The notes below the pieces were generated by a model that saw only the letters and a list, made by a program, of their open reading frames with translations, was not told where the DNA came from and made no database searches. Shown here piece after piece: positions 9,332-19,274 of a DNA stretch of 64,000 bases. The DNA is taken from NCBI GenBank assembly GCA_002433075.1, contig DJHM01000041.1, positions 92,121 to 156,120 of the forward strand. The letters run 5' to 3'. Numbering within the stretch: the first letter of the stretch is position 1; every line of letters begins with the position of its first letter. The stretch comes from Latescibacteria bacterium UBA6620 (GTDB lineage Bacteria > Latescibacterota > UBA2968). The position numbers and the translations under genes were made by a program.

Positions 9332-12151
9332 ATGGCCGCTATGACCCAAGTTTTCGCCCATATCCTCCTGCTTCTGGCCCTGGCGCTCCCCGTTTCTGCC
9401 CAGGAAATCCGTGGCCACGTCGTACGAATGCACGACGGCAAGGTCTTTATCGACCTGCACAACGGAACTGCGGTGCGGTCCGGAGAACGTTACCAGATCC
9501 TAGGGGGCACGGCCTCGAACGGTGAGATCGACCCCGGCGCCTCGCTCGTGGGAACGGTCGAGATTCGCGAGGGCTCGCGGCGATTTGCACGTGGCGAGAT
9601 GGTCGAGCTCGGACCCGGAATGTCGCAGTCCGTGATGACCGTGGTCGGACGAGACGGCCTCTGGGTGGTTGCCTTCGAACAGGACGAGGCGGACGATGCT
9701 CTGGTCGAGCGACCGAAGGCGCTCTCGAACGTCGAGGGTCGTGTCCGCGAGGTCAGCGGCGATCTCGTTTATGTCGAAGGAATGAACGGCGCCGTCCCGA
9801 TGTGGAGCCGTCTGGCCACGACCGACGACAATGGCTTTGGAGAAGACCTCGAAGTCATCAAGGAGCTCGATGACCTGATCGTCGCTCGCACCACCTCGTC
9901 GGAACGAGCAAGCTATCGACCCGCCGATCGCCTGAGTCACGTCGGGCTTGGGAACGGAAGCAAGCGAAAGGCCCGAAGGACCGTCTACGCCGCTCGCGTG
10001 GAGGAAGGCCCCGTACTCGACGGCGAACTCGACGATCCAGTGTGGACATCCGCCAGGCCGATCGAAGGATTCCTGCAGCGCGACCCAAACTACTGGGTAC
10101 CGAGCGATGAGAAGACCGTCGCCCGAATCATCTACGATGACGAGAATCTCTATTTCGGGTTCGACTGCCCGATCCCTGACGGAAGCGGCTCGGTGGCCAA
10201 GAATATGCGGCGGGATTCCGAGCTGACGAGCGACGACAACATCCAGATCCTGCTCGATACGTTTAACGACCGACAGAACGGGTTTTTCTTCTTCGTGAAT
10301 CCCCTCGGCGCTCAGGCCGACTACCTGCTTTCGAACGAAGGAAGAACCTACAACCGCGACTGGGACTGCAACTGGACGTGCAAAACGGTGCGAAAGCAGG
10401 ATCGCTGGACGGCCGAAGTCCAGATCCCGTTCAGCCAGCTTCGATTCAAGCCGGGTGACGAGATGGTCTGGGGCATCAACCTCTCCCGTTTCATCGCCAA
10501 CAAGAATGAAGCCTCGCAGCTCGTCGTCGGAGTGCAGAGCTCCTCACCGACCGAACGCTACCTGATGATGGACATCGGCGAACTCAAGGGCCTTCGCCAG
10601 GTCAATGCCCGACGTCCCATCCAGATCAAGCCGTATGTCCTGCCCGGGTCGTCCAAAGACTTTACCGTGACCGATCCCAGCGAAAACAGTTCGTTCGACA
10701 CCGGACTCGATCTCCGCTACGGAATCACGTCCAACATCGGACTCGACGTCTCCTACAAGACGGACTTCGCCCAGGTCGAAGGCGACCAGGAACAGACCAA
10801 CCTCACCCAGTTCAGCCTGTTCTTCCCAGAGAAGCGGGAATTCTTCCTCGAGGGCGCCAACCTGTTCGAATTCGGCGAAGCCGCCCGATTCCGGGGAAGC
10901 GGCACCGAACCGCCGACGCTCCTGTTCTATTCGAGACGAATCGGACTGGAAGAGAAGCGGAAGGTCCCCATTCAGGTGGGTGCGAAGATCGCGGGGAAGG
11001 AAGGTCGAACGAGCATCGGCGCCCTGACAGTCCTGACAGACCCGATCTCTTTCGAAGACGACAGCGACAGCATCCACGTTCGCCGTACGAATTACTCCGT
11101 GCTCCGCGTCAAACGCGACCTCTTCGCGCGGTCCAACGTCGGTTTCATTATGGTCAACAAGCAGATCGACGGGACCCTCGACGGATGGAACACCTACAAC
11201 CGCGCAGCGGGGATCGATTTCAGCTACTCCCCCACGAGCAAACTCAATTTCCAAGGCTTCGCGGCCAGAACCTGGGACTCGAACATCGAGGGCACGGGAG
11301 ACGCCGGCTTCTTCTTCCTGAACTATCGAGGAGGGAAATTCTGGTCGCGTCTCAAATACCTCGACGTAGAGGAGAACTTCGAACCCGCCGTCGGTTTCAT
11401 CAATCGTCGCGACGATCTTCCCGGGTTCCGCCGCTACAACGTCTACCTGCGCTGGCGCCCACGACCGAGTTTCGCCAACGTTCGGTATATGTCGATCGGT
11501 CCGGAACTGGAGCTGTTCGCTGACCGGGCGAACAACGTGAAATACTGGACCGGGGAAGCCTCCTGGTACACCCTCTTCAACAACGGCGACGCCTGGTCCA
11601 CGCAGCTTACACGCTTCTACGATGTCGTGACCGAACAGTTCGCTCCATCCGACCGACAGAGTGACGTCATCATCCCTCCAGGGACTTACAAGTTCACGAC
11701 CTTCCGGACCGGTCCTCGTCCCAGTGGAAAACGGTGGATCGTTCCCAGGTTCAGTTTCGAGGCGGGAACCTACTACACCGGGAAGCGCTACACGTTTCGA
11801 TCGCAGAGTGAGTTTCGCCCCACGGGCCGCGCCTCGTTCGAAGTCGACTATCGCGGCAACTGGATTCGTCTGCCTCAGGCAAACTTGAGTATCCACACCC
11901 TCAGCACACGGTTTCTCTACTCCATCACGACGAACTTTTTCGTCAAGGTCTTCTCCCAGTGGAACAACGATGACGAAACCGTCGGCACCAACTTCCTCCT
12001 GAACTGGCAGTATCGCCCTGGCAGCGACATCTTCCTCGTCTTCGACAGCGGCTACGACACCGCCGACGATCCCATCAACGGCGGCGGCTTCAAGCTCACC
12101 CAGCGCAGCCGATCGGTCCTCCTCAAGCTCTCCTACCAGCTGGATCTATAG
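9332..12151 (+). CDS. DUF5916-like outer-membrane protein with CBM9-like N-terminal domain
   Basis: About 939 residues starting with a signal peptide (HILLLLALALPVSAQ, cleavage before EIRG). After it come two similar small beta modules (IRGHVVRMHDGKVFIDL and VEGRVREVSGDLVYVEG), a CBM9-like region (DGELDDPVWTSARPIEGFLQ, about residue 225) and then a long beta-barrel-like C-terminus typical of DUF5916 (DLRYGITSNIGLDVSYKTDF, FSLFFPEKREFFLEG, SDIFLVFDSGYD) ending in hydrophobic LSYQLDL. It is probably located in the outer membrane. The frame is open from 9212 but the conserved leader hairpin and signal peptide place the start at 9332 or 9341. It is paralogous to 40169-42817 over its full length. 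Confidence 0.85.
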   Translation: MAAMTQVFAHILLLLALALPVSAQEIRGHVVRMHDGKVFIDLHNGTAVRSGERYQILGGTASNGEIDPGASLVGTVEIREGSRRFARGEMVELGPGMSQSVMTVVGRDGLWVVAFEQDEADDALVERPKALSNVEGRVREVSGDLVYVEGMNGAVPMWSRLATTDDNGFGEDLEVIKELDDLIVARTTSSERASYRPADRLSHVGLGNGSKRKARRTVYAARVEEGPVLDGELDDPVWTSARPIEGFLQRDPNYWVPSDEKTVARIIYDDENLYFGFDCPIPDGSGSVAKNMRRDSELTSDDNIQILLDTFNDRQNGFFFFVNPLGAQADYLLSNEGRTYNRDWDCNWTCKTVRKQDRWTAEVQIPFSQLRFKPGDEMVWGINLSRFIANKNEASQLVVGVQSSSPTERYLMMDIGELKGLRQVNARRPIQIKPYVLPGSSKDFTVTDPSENSSFDTGLDLRYGITSNIGLDVSYKTDFAQVEGDQEQTNLTQFSLFFPEKREFFLEGANLFEFGEAARFRGSGTEPPTLLFYSRRIGLEEKRKVPIQVGAKIAGKEGRTSIGALTVLTDPISFEDDSDSIHVRRTNYSVLRVKRDLFARSNVGFIMVNKQIDGTLDGWNTYNRAAGIDFSYSPTSKLNFQGFAARTWDSNIEGTGDAGFFFLNYRGGKFWSRLKYLDVEENFEPAVGFINRRDDLPGFRRYNVYLRWRPRPSFANVRYMSIGPELELFADRANNVKYWTGEASWYTLFNNGDAWSTQLTRFYDVVTEQFAPSDRQSDVIIPPGTYKFTTFRTGPRPSGKRWIVPRFSFEAGTYYTGKRYTFRSQSEFRPTGRASFEVDYRGNWIRLPQANLSIHTLSTRFLYSITTNFFVKVFSQWNNDDETVGTNFLLNWQYRPGSDIFLVFDSGYDTADDPINGGGFKLTQRSRSVLLKLSYQLDL

Positions 12152-12365
12152 AGGGAGAGCGAGCGTTGGGGCGAGCAGGAGTGGCATTGTCCACTCACGC
12201 ATCTCTCGGCAACTTCCAACGACGACCGAAGTTCATTCTATCACCGATTGTACCGTGGCGTAGCAGGCTGACACTCCTGCTCCCCTGCGCTCCGTTCTCC
12301 GTTGTGCTCCTCCATTCCGTGCCTATCATACCTCTGTTCATCAACCCGATGCCACAGAGGCCCCA

Positions 12366-13829
12366 ATGCCCGACCAACCCAACCTTCTCTACCTCCATTC
12401 CGATCAGCACAGCCCCTTCGTAATGGGATGCGCCGGTGACCCGCTCGTGCAGACGCCGAACCTCGACCGGCTGGCCTCACGCGGCGTCCTGTGCAACAAT
12501 GTCTACTGTCCGTCGCCCGTCTGTGTCCCGTCCCGGATGTCGATGCTCGCGGGCCGCTTGCCATCCGACGTCGAAGTCTGGACGAATAACCAGATCCTGG
12601 ACGCCGGCATTCCCACGATCGCCAACGCGATGGGAGCGGCCGGGTATGACCCCGTCCTCATCGGCCGGATGCATTCCAACGGGCCCGACCAGCTGCACGG
12701 CTACGTGGACCGGCCCGTCGGCGATCACGGTTCGAACTGGGGTGGGTCGGGTCTGGCGCCCGGCAACCTGCGCGCAGCGGTCGAGGCGGCTGGACCTGGT
12801 CAGGGCGCGTATCAGGTCCACGACGAGGACGTCACCGCAGCCACCGTCAGCTTCCTGGATCATCTGGGCGTCCGAAAACGCGCCGGCCTGATGGACAAAC
12901 CCTTCAGCCTGTCCGTCGGCTTTATGCTCCCTCACCATCCCTACCTCGCGCGCCGCCCGATCTACGAACAGTATCGCGAGAACATCTCGATGCCTCGTGT
13001 TCGCGAGGCCTTCGACGATGACCTGCACCCTTTCCTGAAGTGGTGGCGCGAGCACGGCAGACTGGACGAGACGCTCCCCGACGAGTGGATCCTCAGAGGC
13101 CGGGCCGCCTACTGGGCCCTAGTCGATGAAATGGACCAGATGATCGGCAAGATCCTGACCGCTCTCGAGGCCAACGATCTCGCTGAAAACACCCTCATCG
13201 TCTACAGTTCCGACCACGGGGACCACGCGGGCGATCACGACCTGTGGATGAAACGAACCTTCTATGAAGAGTCCGCGCGGGTCCCGACCCTTCTCTCCTG
13301 GCCGGGCGTTCTCCCCGAAGGCCAGACGTGCGACCGTGTGATGTCCGCCCTCGACCTGGGCGCTACGATGCTCGACGCGATGGGGGCACCCTCGATTCCC
13401 CATTCACCGGGACGAAGTGCCCTCGGCCTTTTCAAGGACCCATCTACAGATTGGGAAGACGTCACGTTCTCCGAGTACTGTCTCTACGAGGGTATTACCC
13501 AGCGAATGATCCGTCAGGATGAGTGGAAGCTCATCTACCATCACCAGCAACCACTGCAGCTGTTCAACCTCCGAGAGGACCCGCTTGAGGAATCGGATCG
13601 TGCATCCGATCCTGATTGTCGCCAGACCGTCAGCGACTTGACCGCGCGCGTGCTAGACGGATGGGATCCTGACCACGTCGCGCGCCGGGTTCAGGAGCGC
13701 CGGGCCGAAATGGACCTCGTCGTTCGGTGGTCGGAAAACGTCGACGCGCCCGAGCAGTTCAACTGGCAGCGCCTCCCTGAAATGTCCTGGTCCGAAACGT
13801 TAGGCGAATCCGGTCCCAGGCACGAGTGA
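12366..13829 (+). CDS. Sulfatase (alkaline-phosphatase superfamily)
   Basis: A 487-residue cytoplasmic-type sulfatase. The formylglycine motif is C53-V-P-S-R57, with the metal-binding start LYLHSDQHS and a second metal site SSDHGDHAGDH (about 280-290). The DQH instead of DD near the N-terminus resembles choline-sulfatase/N-sulfoglucosamine-hydrolase-like members. It removes sulfate esters from an unknown substrate, probably a sulfated sugar. No signal peptide is present. It lies 214 bases downstream of the DUF5916-like gene and 77 bases before a UxuA-like gene. Confidence 0.88.
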   Translation: MPDQPNLLYLHSDQHSPFVMGCAGDPLVQTPNLDRLASRGVLCNNVYCPSPVCVPSRMSMLAGRLPSDVEVWTNNQILDAGIPTIANAMGAAGYDPVLIGRMHSNGPDQLHGYVDRPVGDHGSNWGGSGLAPGNLRAAVEAAGPGQGAYQVHDEDVTAATVSFLDHLGVRKRAGLMDKPFSLSVGFMLPHHPYLARRPIYEQYRENISMPRVREAFDDDLHPFLKWWREHGRLDETLPDEWILRGRAAYWALVDEMDQMIGKILTALEANDLAENTLIVYSSDHGDHAGDHDLWMKRTFYEESARVPTLLSWPGVLPEGQTCDRVMSALDLGATMLDAMGAPSIPHSPGRSALGLFKDPSTDWEDVTFSEYCLYEGITQRMIRQDEWKLIYHHQQPLQLFNLREDPLEESDRASDPDCRQTVSDLTARVLDGWDPDHVARRVQERRAEMDLVVRWSENVDAPEQFNWQRLPEMSWSETLGESGPRHE

Positions 13830-13906
13830 GCGAGCTGGGGCACTCTTAACGGGCGCCTTCGTCCTGTGGTTCTCTTCGTGTCTTCGTGTCTTGGTGGTTT
13901 CACTCT

Positions 13907-14905
13907 ATGAACGTTGCATTCCAGATGTCCGACATCTCGTCCGACAACCTGAAATTCGCCCGTCAGGTCGGTGTCGATCACATCGTCGGCGTGAAAACCA
14001 GCGACGTCATTCCCGAAGGGATGTCCCGCTGGACGCACGAGTCACTCAGCCGGTTCAACGACTTTGTCGCTTCCCACGACATCAAGCTCCAGGTCGTACC
14101 TCTCCCGCTCCGAAAGTGGAATCCCCAGACGCCCGGCGACAGCCCGAACATAATGCTCGGGACGCCCGAACGGGATCGAGAGATCGACAACATCTGCGAG
14201 TGCGTCCGCATCGCCGGCGAAGTCGGGATTCCCTGCCTCAAGTACAACCTCACCCTGCTCGGTGTCCTCACCACCGGCAGAACACCCGCTCGAGGCGACG
14301 TCACCGTCCGCGCCTTCGACTACGACCTGATCAAGGACGCCCCGATGACGTCCGCCGGCCGCGTGGACGCCGAGATGATGTGGGAACGAATCACCTACTT
14401 TCTAGATCGAGTTATCCCCGTCGCAGAGTCTTCGGGCGTGCGGATGGCCTGTCATCAGCACGACGCCCCCGTGCCCCCCGGAATCGGCGTGATGGGTGTA
14501 GATCGAGTCCTCGGCAACGTCGCCGGACTGAAGCGTTTCATCGACATCGCCAGCAGCCCGTATCACACGCTCAACTTCTGCCAGGGCACGGTCTCCGAGA
14601 TGCTCGAGAATCCCGGCGAGGAGATCTTCGACGTCATTCGGTACTTCGCCGAACGTAACCGCATCTCGATGGTCCACTTCCGCAACATCCGAGGCGGCTT
14701 TTTAAAGTTCGAGGAAGCCTACATCGACGATGGCGAAGTAGATATGTGGAAGGCGATGAAGGTCTACAAAGAGGCGGGTTACGATGGCATCTTCTGCCCC
14801 GACCACGTCCCGAAATCCGACCAGGACACCCCGTGGGGACATCGGCAACGAGCCTACACTGCCGGCTACATCAAGGCGTTGATCAAAGCCGCGGAGAATC
14901 CGTAG
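13907..14905 (+). CDS. Mannonate dehydratase (UxuA)-like protein
   Basis: 332 residues with the UxuA-type metal and active-site strings MACHQHDAP, NFCQGTVSEM, MVHFRNIRGGF and FCPDHVP in the correct order of the (beta/alpha)8 barrel. UxuA dehydrates D-mannonate to 2-keto-3-deoxygluconate in glucuronate catabolism. The protein is shorter than typical UxuA (about 360-390) and may act on a related aldonate. ATG 13907 has GGTGG upstream; the longer frame from 13886 starts at a non-ATG codon and adds seven residues without conserved features. A second paralog is at 21300-22325. Confidence 0.78.
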   Translation: MNVAFQMSDISSDNLKFARQVGVDHIVGVKTSDVIPEGMSRWTHESLSRFNDFVASHDIKLQVVPLPLRKWNPQTPGDSPNIMLGTPERDREIDNICECVRIAGEVGIPCLKYNLTLLGVLTTGRTPARGDVTVRAFDYDLIKDAPMTSAGRVDAEMMWERITYFLDRVIPVAESSGVRMACHQHDAPVPPGIGVMGVDRVLGNVAGLKRFIDIASSPYHTLNFCQGTVSEMLENPGEEIFDVIRYFAERNRISMVHFRNIRGGFLKFEEAYIDDGEVDMWKAMKVYKEAGYDGIFCPDHVPKSDQDTPWGHRQRAYTAGYIKALIKAAENP

Positions 14906-14942
14906 AAGAGCGGAGCGGGGGTGGCTAGTGCTCGTCTTAAAA

Positions 14943-14958
14943 GTGGCCCCGGGGCCAC
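14943..14958. terminator. Perfect hairpin after UxuA-like gene
   Basis: GTGGCCCC (14943-14950) is followed directly by GGGGCCAC (14951-14958), a perfect 8-bp inverted repeat 38 bases after the stop. No T run follows, so it may be a weak terminator or mRNA 3'-end stabiliser between the plus-strand gene and the convergent minus-strand gene. Confidence 0.45.
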
Positions 14959-14972
14959 AATTAGGTGCCTGT

Positions 14973-15050
14973 TTATCCCGGCCAGGAGGCCGGTCCTACC
15001 CTTCATCTAAACGCTAGTCGCGAAGCCGTCGCCACTCCCGCTCTCGCTGT
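14973..15050 (-). repeat. Dispersed composite repeat R2-R1
   Basis: Read on the minus strand this is GGGAGTGGCGACGGCTTCGCG (R2 part, about 15016-15042) followed by AGGGTAGGACCGGCCTCCTG and GCCGGGA (R1 part, 14973-15002). R1 is itself an imperfect palindrome. The same pair, diverged, occurs at 17080-17140 (minus) and 26388-26528 (plus). Single R1 copies lie at 32499-32530 and 45551-45582. Confidence 0.65.
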
Positions 15051-15121
15051 CTCCCGATCCCCCGCTCAGCTCCTCGCCACCGCCAGCCACCCTCTCCCCC
15101 AGGCGCCCGGGAAACAACGTC

Positions 15122-17050
15122 CTACCATCGATTCAACGGATGTCCTTCCCCGTGGAACCAGAAGAAGTCCACAATCACGCCCAATCCCAGGCCTGCGAGA
15201 TGCCCCACCAGCATCCCCAGGAACAGCGGCACGGTTCGATGGTAGCGGTCCAGCCCGCCCAGGCCGAGCAGGATCGTCTTCACCAACCAGACCGTGAAGA
15301 TCGTGAACAGATTGCTGCGCAGAATCTCCGACGAGGAGATCGTGAATCCGATCGGGTGGATGGGAAACCCGGGAAAGCGATACCGCAGGTAGAGCAGGAA
15401 GCCCGTCACCGCCCCCCCGATCCCCAGAAACTGAAGTCGTTTCCAATCGGTGCCGCCCGTACCCTCGATGATCCGGCTCGCGCTCGTCTGCCACAGTCCG
15501 ATCGCGCTGTTGATCGATCCATTGAAGCTCACCACACCGAAGTTGTAAGCGCCAATCGTGTAATAGCCCTTGTAGAGAATGAACGCGATCACCGAGCCCG
15601 CACCCAGCAGGGCGCCCAGGAGGACCCCCGGAGCCACCAGGCGTCTGCCCTTCAGATCCATCGCCGCAGTCAGACGAGGGATGTGGGCGAACGTCGTCAT
15701 CCCGAACGTTTTCGCATCGCAGAAGAACGTGTAGGTCAGCGTCAACGCAGCCGCGCTCTGCGGACCCATCCCCGTGATCCCGAACAAGTGCCAGGCGAAG
15801 ATCTGGGCCGTGATCGGACCCCTCAGGAACACGAGACCGCTCTCCACGATGATCCGAGCGAGACCGATGTAGAGCACCGTCGTGGCGAACCAGAACGCCA
15901 GGGTGGGCCCCCACCCCATCCCCGTAGACCGGAGAAACAGGATCGCGAAGATCACGGACCCGATCAGCAGCCATACCGAGGTCCTGTAGGACAGCAGTTC
16001 ACCCGAATCGTCCACCTCCGACCGCTTCCCCACCGCCCTCTTCCACACCTCGCCCAGATGGGATCGCGCCATCCACAGGCCCCACCCCACGAACAGAATC
16101 ATCCCGCCAAAGCTCTGCCAGCCGATGGCGGGCTTGAGCGATGACCAGCGATCCGATTCACCGATCGTAAATCCGATCCGGTCGAATACCGCCGCCTGCC
16201 CGAAGGCCAGAAGCTGGAACACCCAGATGCTCAGGAGAACGTCCGACTTCGTGAAGTAGGCGAACGTCATCGACATCGGATGCAGCACGATCCAGAGCGG
16301 CGGCAGGCTCTGCCAGACGTAAACGTCCAGCCGCTTCATAATCGGAACCTGGGGGATCACGGGATAGAACCACGACGCGATGTTCCAGCAGAAAAGCACG
16401 AACACGACGAGAAAGCCCATCTGAAACAGCCGTGACCGTACGAGACCGGCGACTGTGCTTCGTGCGTTCGACGTGCCCGTCAGCTCGAGCAGCGCGACAG
16501 CGATCGGAAACGTGAGCTTCTCGTGCTCCATCCACTGTTTCCGAAGAATCACCATCGTGCAGAGGTTGGCGGTCAGAATCGCTGCGAGCAGGCTTCCCCA
16601 CGAAAGCAACGGGCGGAGCCAGTCCAGCCAGGGGAAGCGATCGCCCGACAACAGTCCTTCGTAGAATCCCGTCGTGCTGTGCAGGCCGGAGACGATCGTC
16701 CACGGCGGGACGTTCGTCAGCAGCAGTTCCTCCCATCGGTTTTCTGGCGTCGCGAAATACGTCGGTGAGGAAATCGTGCCCAGGAAGTAGCCAGCAAGCC
16801 ACTCCCCCTGCATATTCGACGCCAGCATCCCGATACAGCAGATCCCCAGCAATTCCGACGAACGCAGCGCCCGCCCCTTACGATCCAGGAACAGGTTGAA
16901 CCCGAGCAGGCAGACGAACGGAATCAGAAACGCCACGGAGAGATGCGCGAAATCCGCCCGAGAGGAGCGCACAATCATACTCGAATAGGCAGGCCACAGA
17001 CTGACCCACACCGCCATCACGAGCCCGATGATGAGTGCACGTTTCGTCAA
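15122..17050 (-). CDS. DUF6784/DUF6785-type polytopic membrane protein (tandem copy 1)
   Basis: 642 residues, with hydrophobic segments throughout and the conserved C-terminal VDFFWFHGEGHPLNRW. It starts at TTG 17050 (MTKRALIIGL), with GAGGAAA 5-6 bases upstream, a good ribosome-binding site. The sequence is strongly similar to its tandem neighbour at 17247-19175 (same length, same TTG start) and more distantly to 1502-3514. Family name (DUF6785 N-terminal, DUF6784 C-terminal) is from memory. The function is unknown; topology and location among sugar-acid genes suggest an uptake permease (inference). Confidence 0.78.
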   Translation of the reverse strand: MTKRALIIGLVMAVWVSLWPAYSSMIVRSSRADFAHLSVAFLIPFVCLLGFNLFLDRKGRALRSSELLGICCIGMLASNMQGEWLAGYFLGTISSPTYFATPENRWEELLLTNVPPWTIVSGLHSTTGFYEGLLSGDRFPWLDWLRPLLSWGSLLAAILTANLCTMVILRKQWMEHEKLTFPIAVALLELTGTSNARSTVAGLVRSRLFQMGFLVVFVLFCWNIASWFYPVIPQVPIMKRLDVYVWQSLPPLWIVLHPMSMTFAYFTKSDVLLSIWVFQLLAFGQAAVFDRIGFTIGESDRWSSLKPAIGWQSFGGMILFVGWGLWMARSHLGEVWKRAVGKRSEVDDSGELLSYRTSVWLLIGSVIFAILFLRSTGMGWGPTLAFWFATTVLYIGLARIIVESGLVFLRGPITAQIFAWHLFGITGMGPQSAAALTLTYTFFCDAKTFGMTTFAHIPRLTAAMDLKGRRLVAPGVLLGALLGAGSVIAFILYKGYYTIGAYNFGVVSFNGSINSAIGLWQTSASRIIEGTGGTDWKRLQFLGIGGAVTGFLLYLRYRFPGFPIHPIGFTISSSEILRSNLFTIFTVWLVKTILLGLGGLDRYHRTVPLFLGMLVGHLAGLGLGVIVDFFWFHGEGHPLNRW

Positions 17051-17079
17051 AGAATTTCCTCAGTCACCAATCCGTTCCG

Positions 17080-17140
17080 GAGGCCGGGCCCTAAACCAAT
17101 TCTACCACGGATAGCGCGAAGCCATCGCCACACCCGCCTG
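17080..17140 (-). repeat. Dispersed composite repeat R2-R1 between tandem membrane-protein genes
   Basis: On the minus strand, GGTGTGGCGATGGCTTCGCG (about 17115-17134, R2) is followed by a diverged R1 (TTTAGGGCCCGGCCTCCGGA, about 17080-17099). It sits in the 196-base gap between the two tandem DUF6785-type genes and abuts an R3 copy at 17138-17172. Confidence 0.6.
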
Positions 17141-17172
17141 CCGCGCCGTAGCTTCAGCGAAGGCGGGCTCCC
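17138..17172 (+). repeat. Dispersed repeat, family R3
   Basis: Contains GCGCCGTAGCTTCAGCGAAG then GCGGGCTC. It is a near match to the minus-strand copy at 3785-3818 and to 50463-50506. Confidence 0.6.
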
Positions 17173-17246
17173 CTCGTCCCCCCATCCCCCGTTCCGCCGC
17201 TCACGCCGCCATTTTCCCCACTTCCTCCCAGGCACTGGAGTACCCC

Positions 17247-19175
17247 CTACCACCGGTTAATACTGTGACCGTTTCCGTGGAACCAGATCGTGTCCACGAC
17301 GACGCCGAGGGCCAGACCCATCGCGTGTCCGATCAGCATTCCCAGAAACAGCGGAGCGATCCTTCGGTAACGCTCCAGCCCCCCCATCCTCAGGACGATG
17401 GTCTTGATCGCCCAGACCAGCAGGATCGACAGCAGGCTGCTCTGCAGAACGCCCGATGACGAGATCGCGAAGCCAACCGGCGAAATCGGGAAGGTCGGGA
17501 TCTGGACTCTCAGGTAAAGCACCAGTGCGGTAAAAAGACCGCCAATCCCCAGGAACATCAGCCGGTTCCAGTCGGTACCCGAAGTGCCCTGCTGAATTCT
17601 GTTCGCGCTGATCTGCCAGACGCCGGCCGGTCCGTTGGCCGAACCCGTGAACGTCGTAACTCCGAAATTGAAACTTCCGAACGCGTGATAGCCTTCGTAG
17701 AGCGTGAACACGACCACCGCCGCCGTCCCGATCAGGACACCCGACAACACTACCGGGACCAGCTTGCGACGCCCCCGGATGTCCATCTCGTGTCCGAGTC
17801 GGGTCACGTTGGCGAGTGCGGTCATTCCGAGCGTCTTGCCGTCGCAGAAAAACGTATACGTCAGACCCAGGACGGCCGCGCTCGTTGGCCCGACACCGCC
17901 GATCCCCACCAGATGCCACGTAAAGGCCTGGGCCGTGATCGGGCCTCGAAGGATGACCAGCCCGCTCTCGACGATGATCCTGGCCAGACCGATATACAGA
18001 ACGGCGGTGCCGAACCAGAATGCCAGCAACGGCCCCCAGTCCATTCCCGTTCCGCGTAGCCAGAACACCAGATAGACCACAGAACCCGCGAGCAACCAGA
18101 GTGCGGATCGATACGACATCAGCTCTCCCGAGTCGTCGATGCTCCGCTCCCCCGTCCACGCTTGCCGCACGACGGCCTTCAAATGATCTCTCGCAATCCA
18201 CAGGCCCCAGCCCACATAGACAATCATTCCCCCGAAGCTCTGCCATCCCGTCGAGGCATCGAACGAACCCCAGGGATCGGAACCCCCGATGCTGAAACCC
18301 ACCCGGTTGAAAAGGCCTGCCTGGACGAACGAGAAAATCTGGAAAACCCACAGGCTGAGCAGCACATCAGACTTCGTGAAATACGCGAAGGCCATCGTCA
18401 TTGGATGGATCACGATCAACGCGGACGGAAACCCGCGAGCCACGACGAGCACATTTCGTGTCATCACCGGTAGCGGTGGGATGGCGGTCACGAACCACGT
18501 GACGGTGTTCCACGCGAAAACGCCCAGCACCGAAAACAGACCGATTTGAAAGAGCCGGGATTTCACGAGCGCACGGAACGTCGTTGTCGTGCGCCCGGTG
18601 CCCGTCATTTGCAGGAGCGCGGTCGCAATCGGAAAGGCGAGCCGTTCGTGCTCCATCCACTGCTTCCGGAGGATCACCATCACGCAGAAGTTCGCAACAA
18701 GCAGAGAGGCAAAGAACCCGCTCCACCAGACCAGAGACGGCGACCAGGCCGCCCAGGGGATGCTGCGCCCATCCGGCAGACCTTCGTAGAAACCGGTCGT
18801 CGCATCCAGATCGCTCACGATCGCCCACGAGGGGAGATACGCCAGCAGCAACTCCTCCCACCGGTTCTCGGAGGTCGCGAAATACGTCGGAGATGCGACC
18901 GTCCCGAGCCAGTAACCCGAGAGCCACTCTCCCTGGGTGTTCGCGGCAACCGTCCCCATACAGCAGATCGTCAACAGTTCAGGCGAGGACAGTCCCCCGC
19001 CCCTACGACCTGCAAGCAGGTTGAACAGAAGGAGTAGAACGAACGGAACGAGAAAGGCGACCGAGAGGTGAGCGTAGTCCGCCCGGGAGGACCGGACGAT
19101 CATACTCGAGTAGGCGGGCCAGACGCTGATGACGACAGAAAGCCCAAGACCGATCAGGACCGCACGCCGGGTCAA
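17247..19175 (-). CDS. DUF6784/DUF6785-type polytopic membrane protein (tandem copy 2)
   Basis: 642 residues when started at TTG 19175 (MTRRAVLIGL), which aligns with the TTG start of its tandem paralog (MTKRALIIGL). The open frame extends upstream to 20189, but that stretch is the exact antisense of the DHDPS-fold gene and contains no ATG or GTG close to the conserved start, so it was not included. Shared strings are WPAYSSMIVRSSRADYAHLS, QGEWLSGYWLGT and the C-terminal WFHGNGHSINRW. No strong ribosome-binding site is visible ahead of 19175. Its 5' end is divergent from the gene at 19275, leaving only about 100 bases for both promoters. Confidence 0.78.
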   Translation of the reverse strand: MTRRAVLIGLGLSVVISVWPAYSSMIVRSSRADYAHLSVAFLVPFVLLLLFNLLAGRRGGGLSSPELLTICCMGTVAANTQGEWLSGYWLGTVASPTYFATSENRWEELLLAYLPSWAIVSDLDATTGFYEGLPDGRSIPWAAWSPSLVWWSGFFASLLVANFCVMVILRKQWMEHERLAFPIATALLQMTGTGRTTTTFRALVKSRLFQIGLFSVLGVFAWNTVTWFVTAIPPLPVMTRNVLVVARGFPSALIVIHPMTMAFAYFTKSDVLLSLWVFQIFSFVQAGLFNRVGFSIGGSDPWGSFDASTGWQSFGGMIVYVGWGLWIARDHLKAVVRQAWTGERSIDDSGELMSYRSALWLLAGSVVYLVFWLRGTGMDWGPLLAFWFGTAVLYIGLARIIVESGLVILRGPITAQAFTWHLVGIGGVGPTSAAVLGLTYTFFCDGKTLGMTALANVTRLGHEMDIRGRRKLVPVVLSGVLIGTAAVVVFTLYEGYHAFGSFNFGVTTFTGSANGPAGVWQISANRIQQGTSGTDWNRLMFLGIGGLFTALVLYLRVQIPTFPISPVGFAISSSGVLQSSLLSILLVWAIKTIVLRMGGLERYRRIAPLFLGMLIGHAMGLALGVVVDTIWFHGNGHSINRW

Positions 19176-19274
19176 ATGCGGCCCCAGGAGGTTTCCCGAT
19201 TCGGGAAGAATGAGAGGTGGAACTTGCGATCGTTCTGGAGCATATTGGCCCCGATCGGGAGGAAGCGAAAGCGG

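Noticed and set aside
10544..11896. 450-codon open frame on the minus strand
   Set aside because: Antisense shadow of the DUF5916-like gene; acidic, valine-rich composition typical of the complementary strand in GC-rich DNA and no ribosome-binding site.
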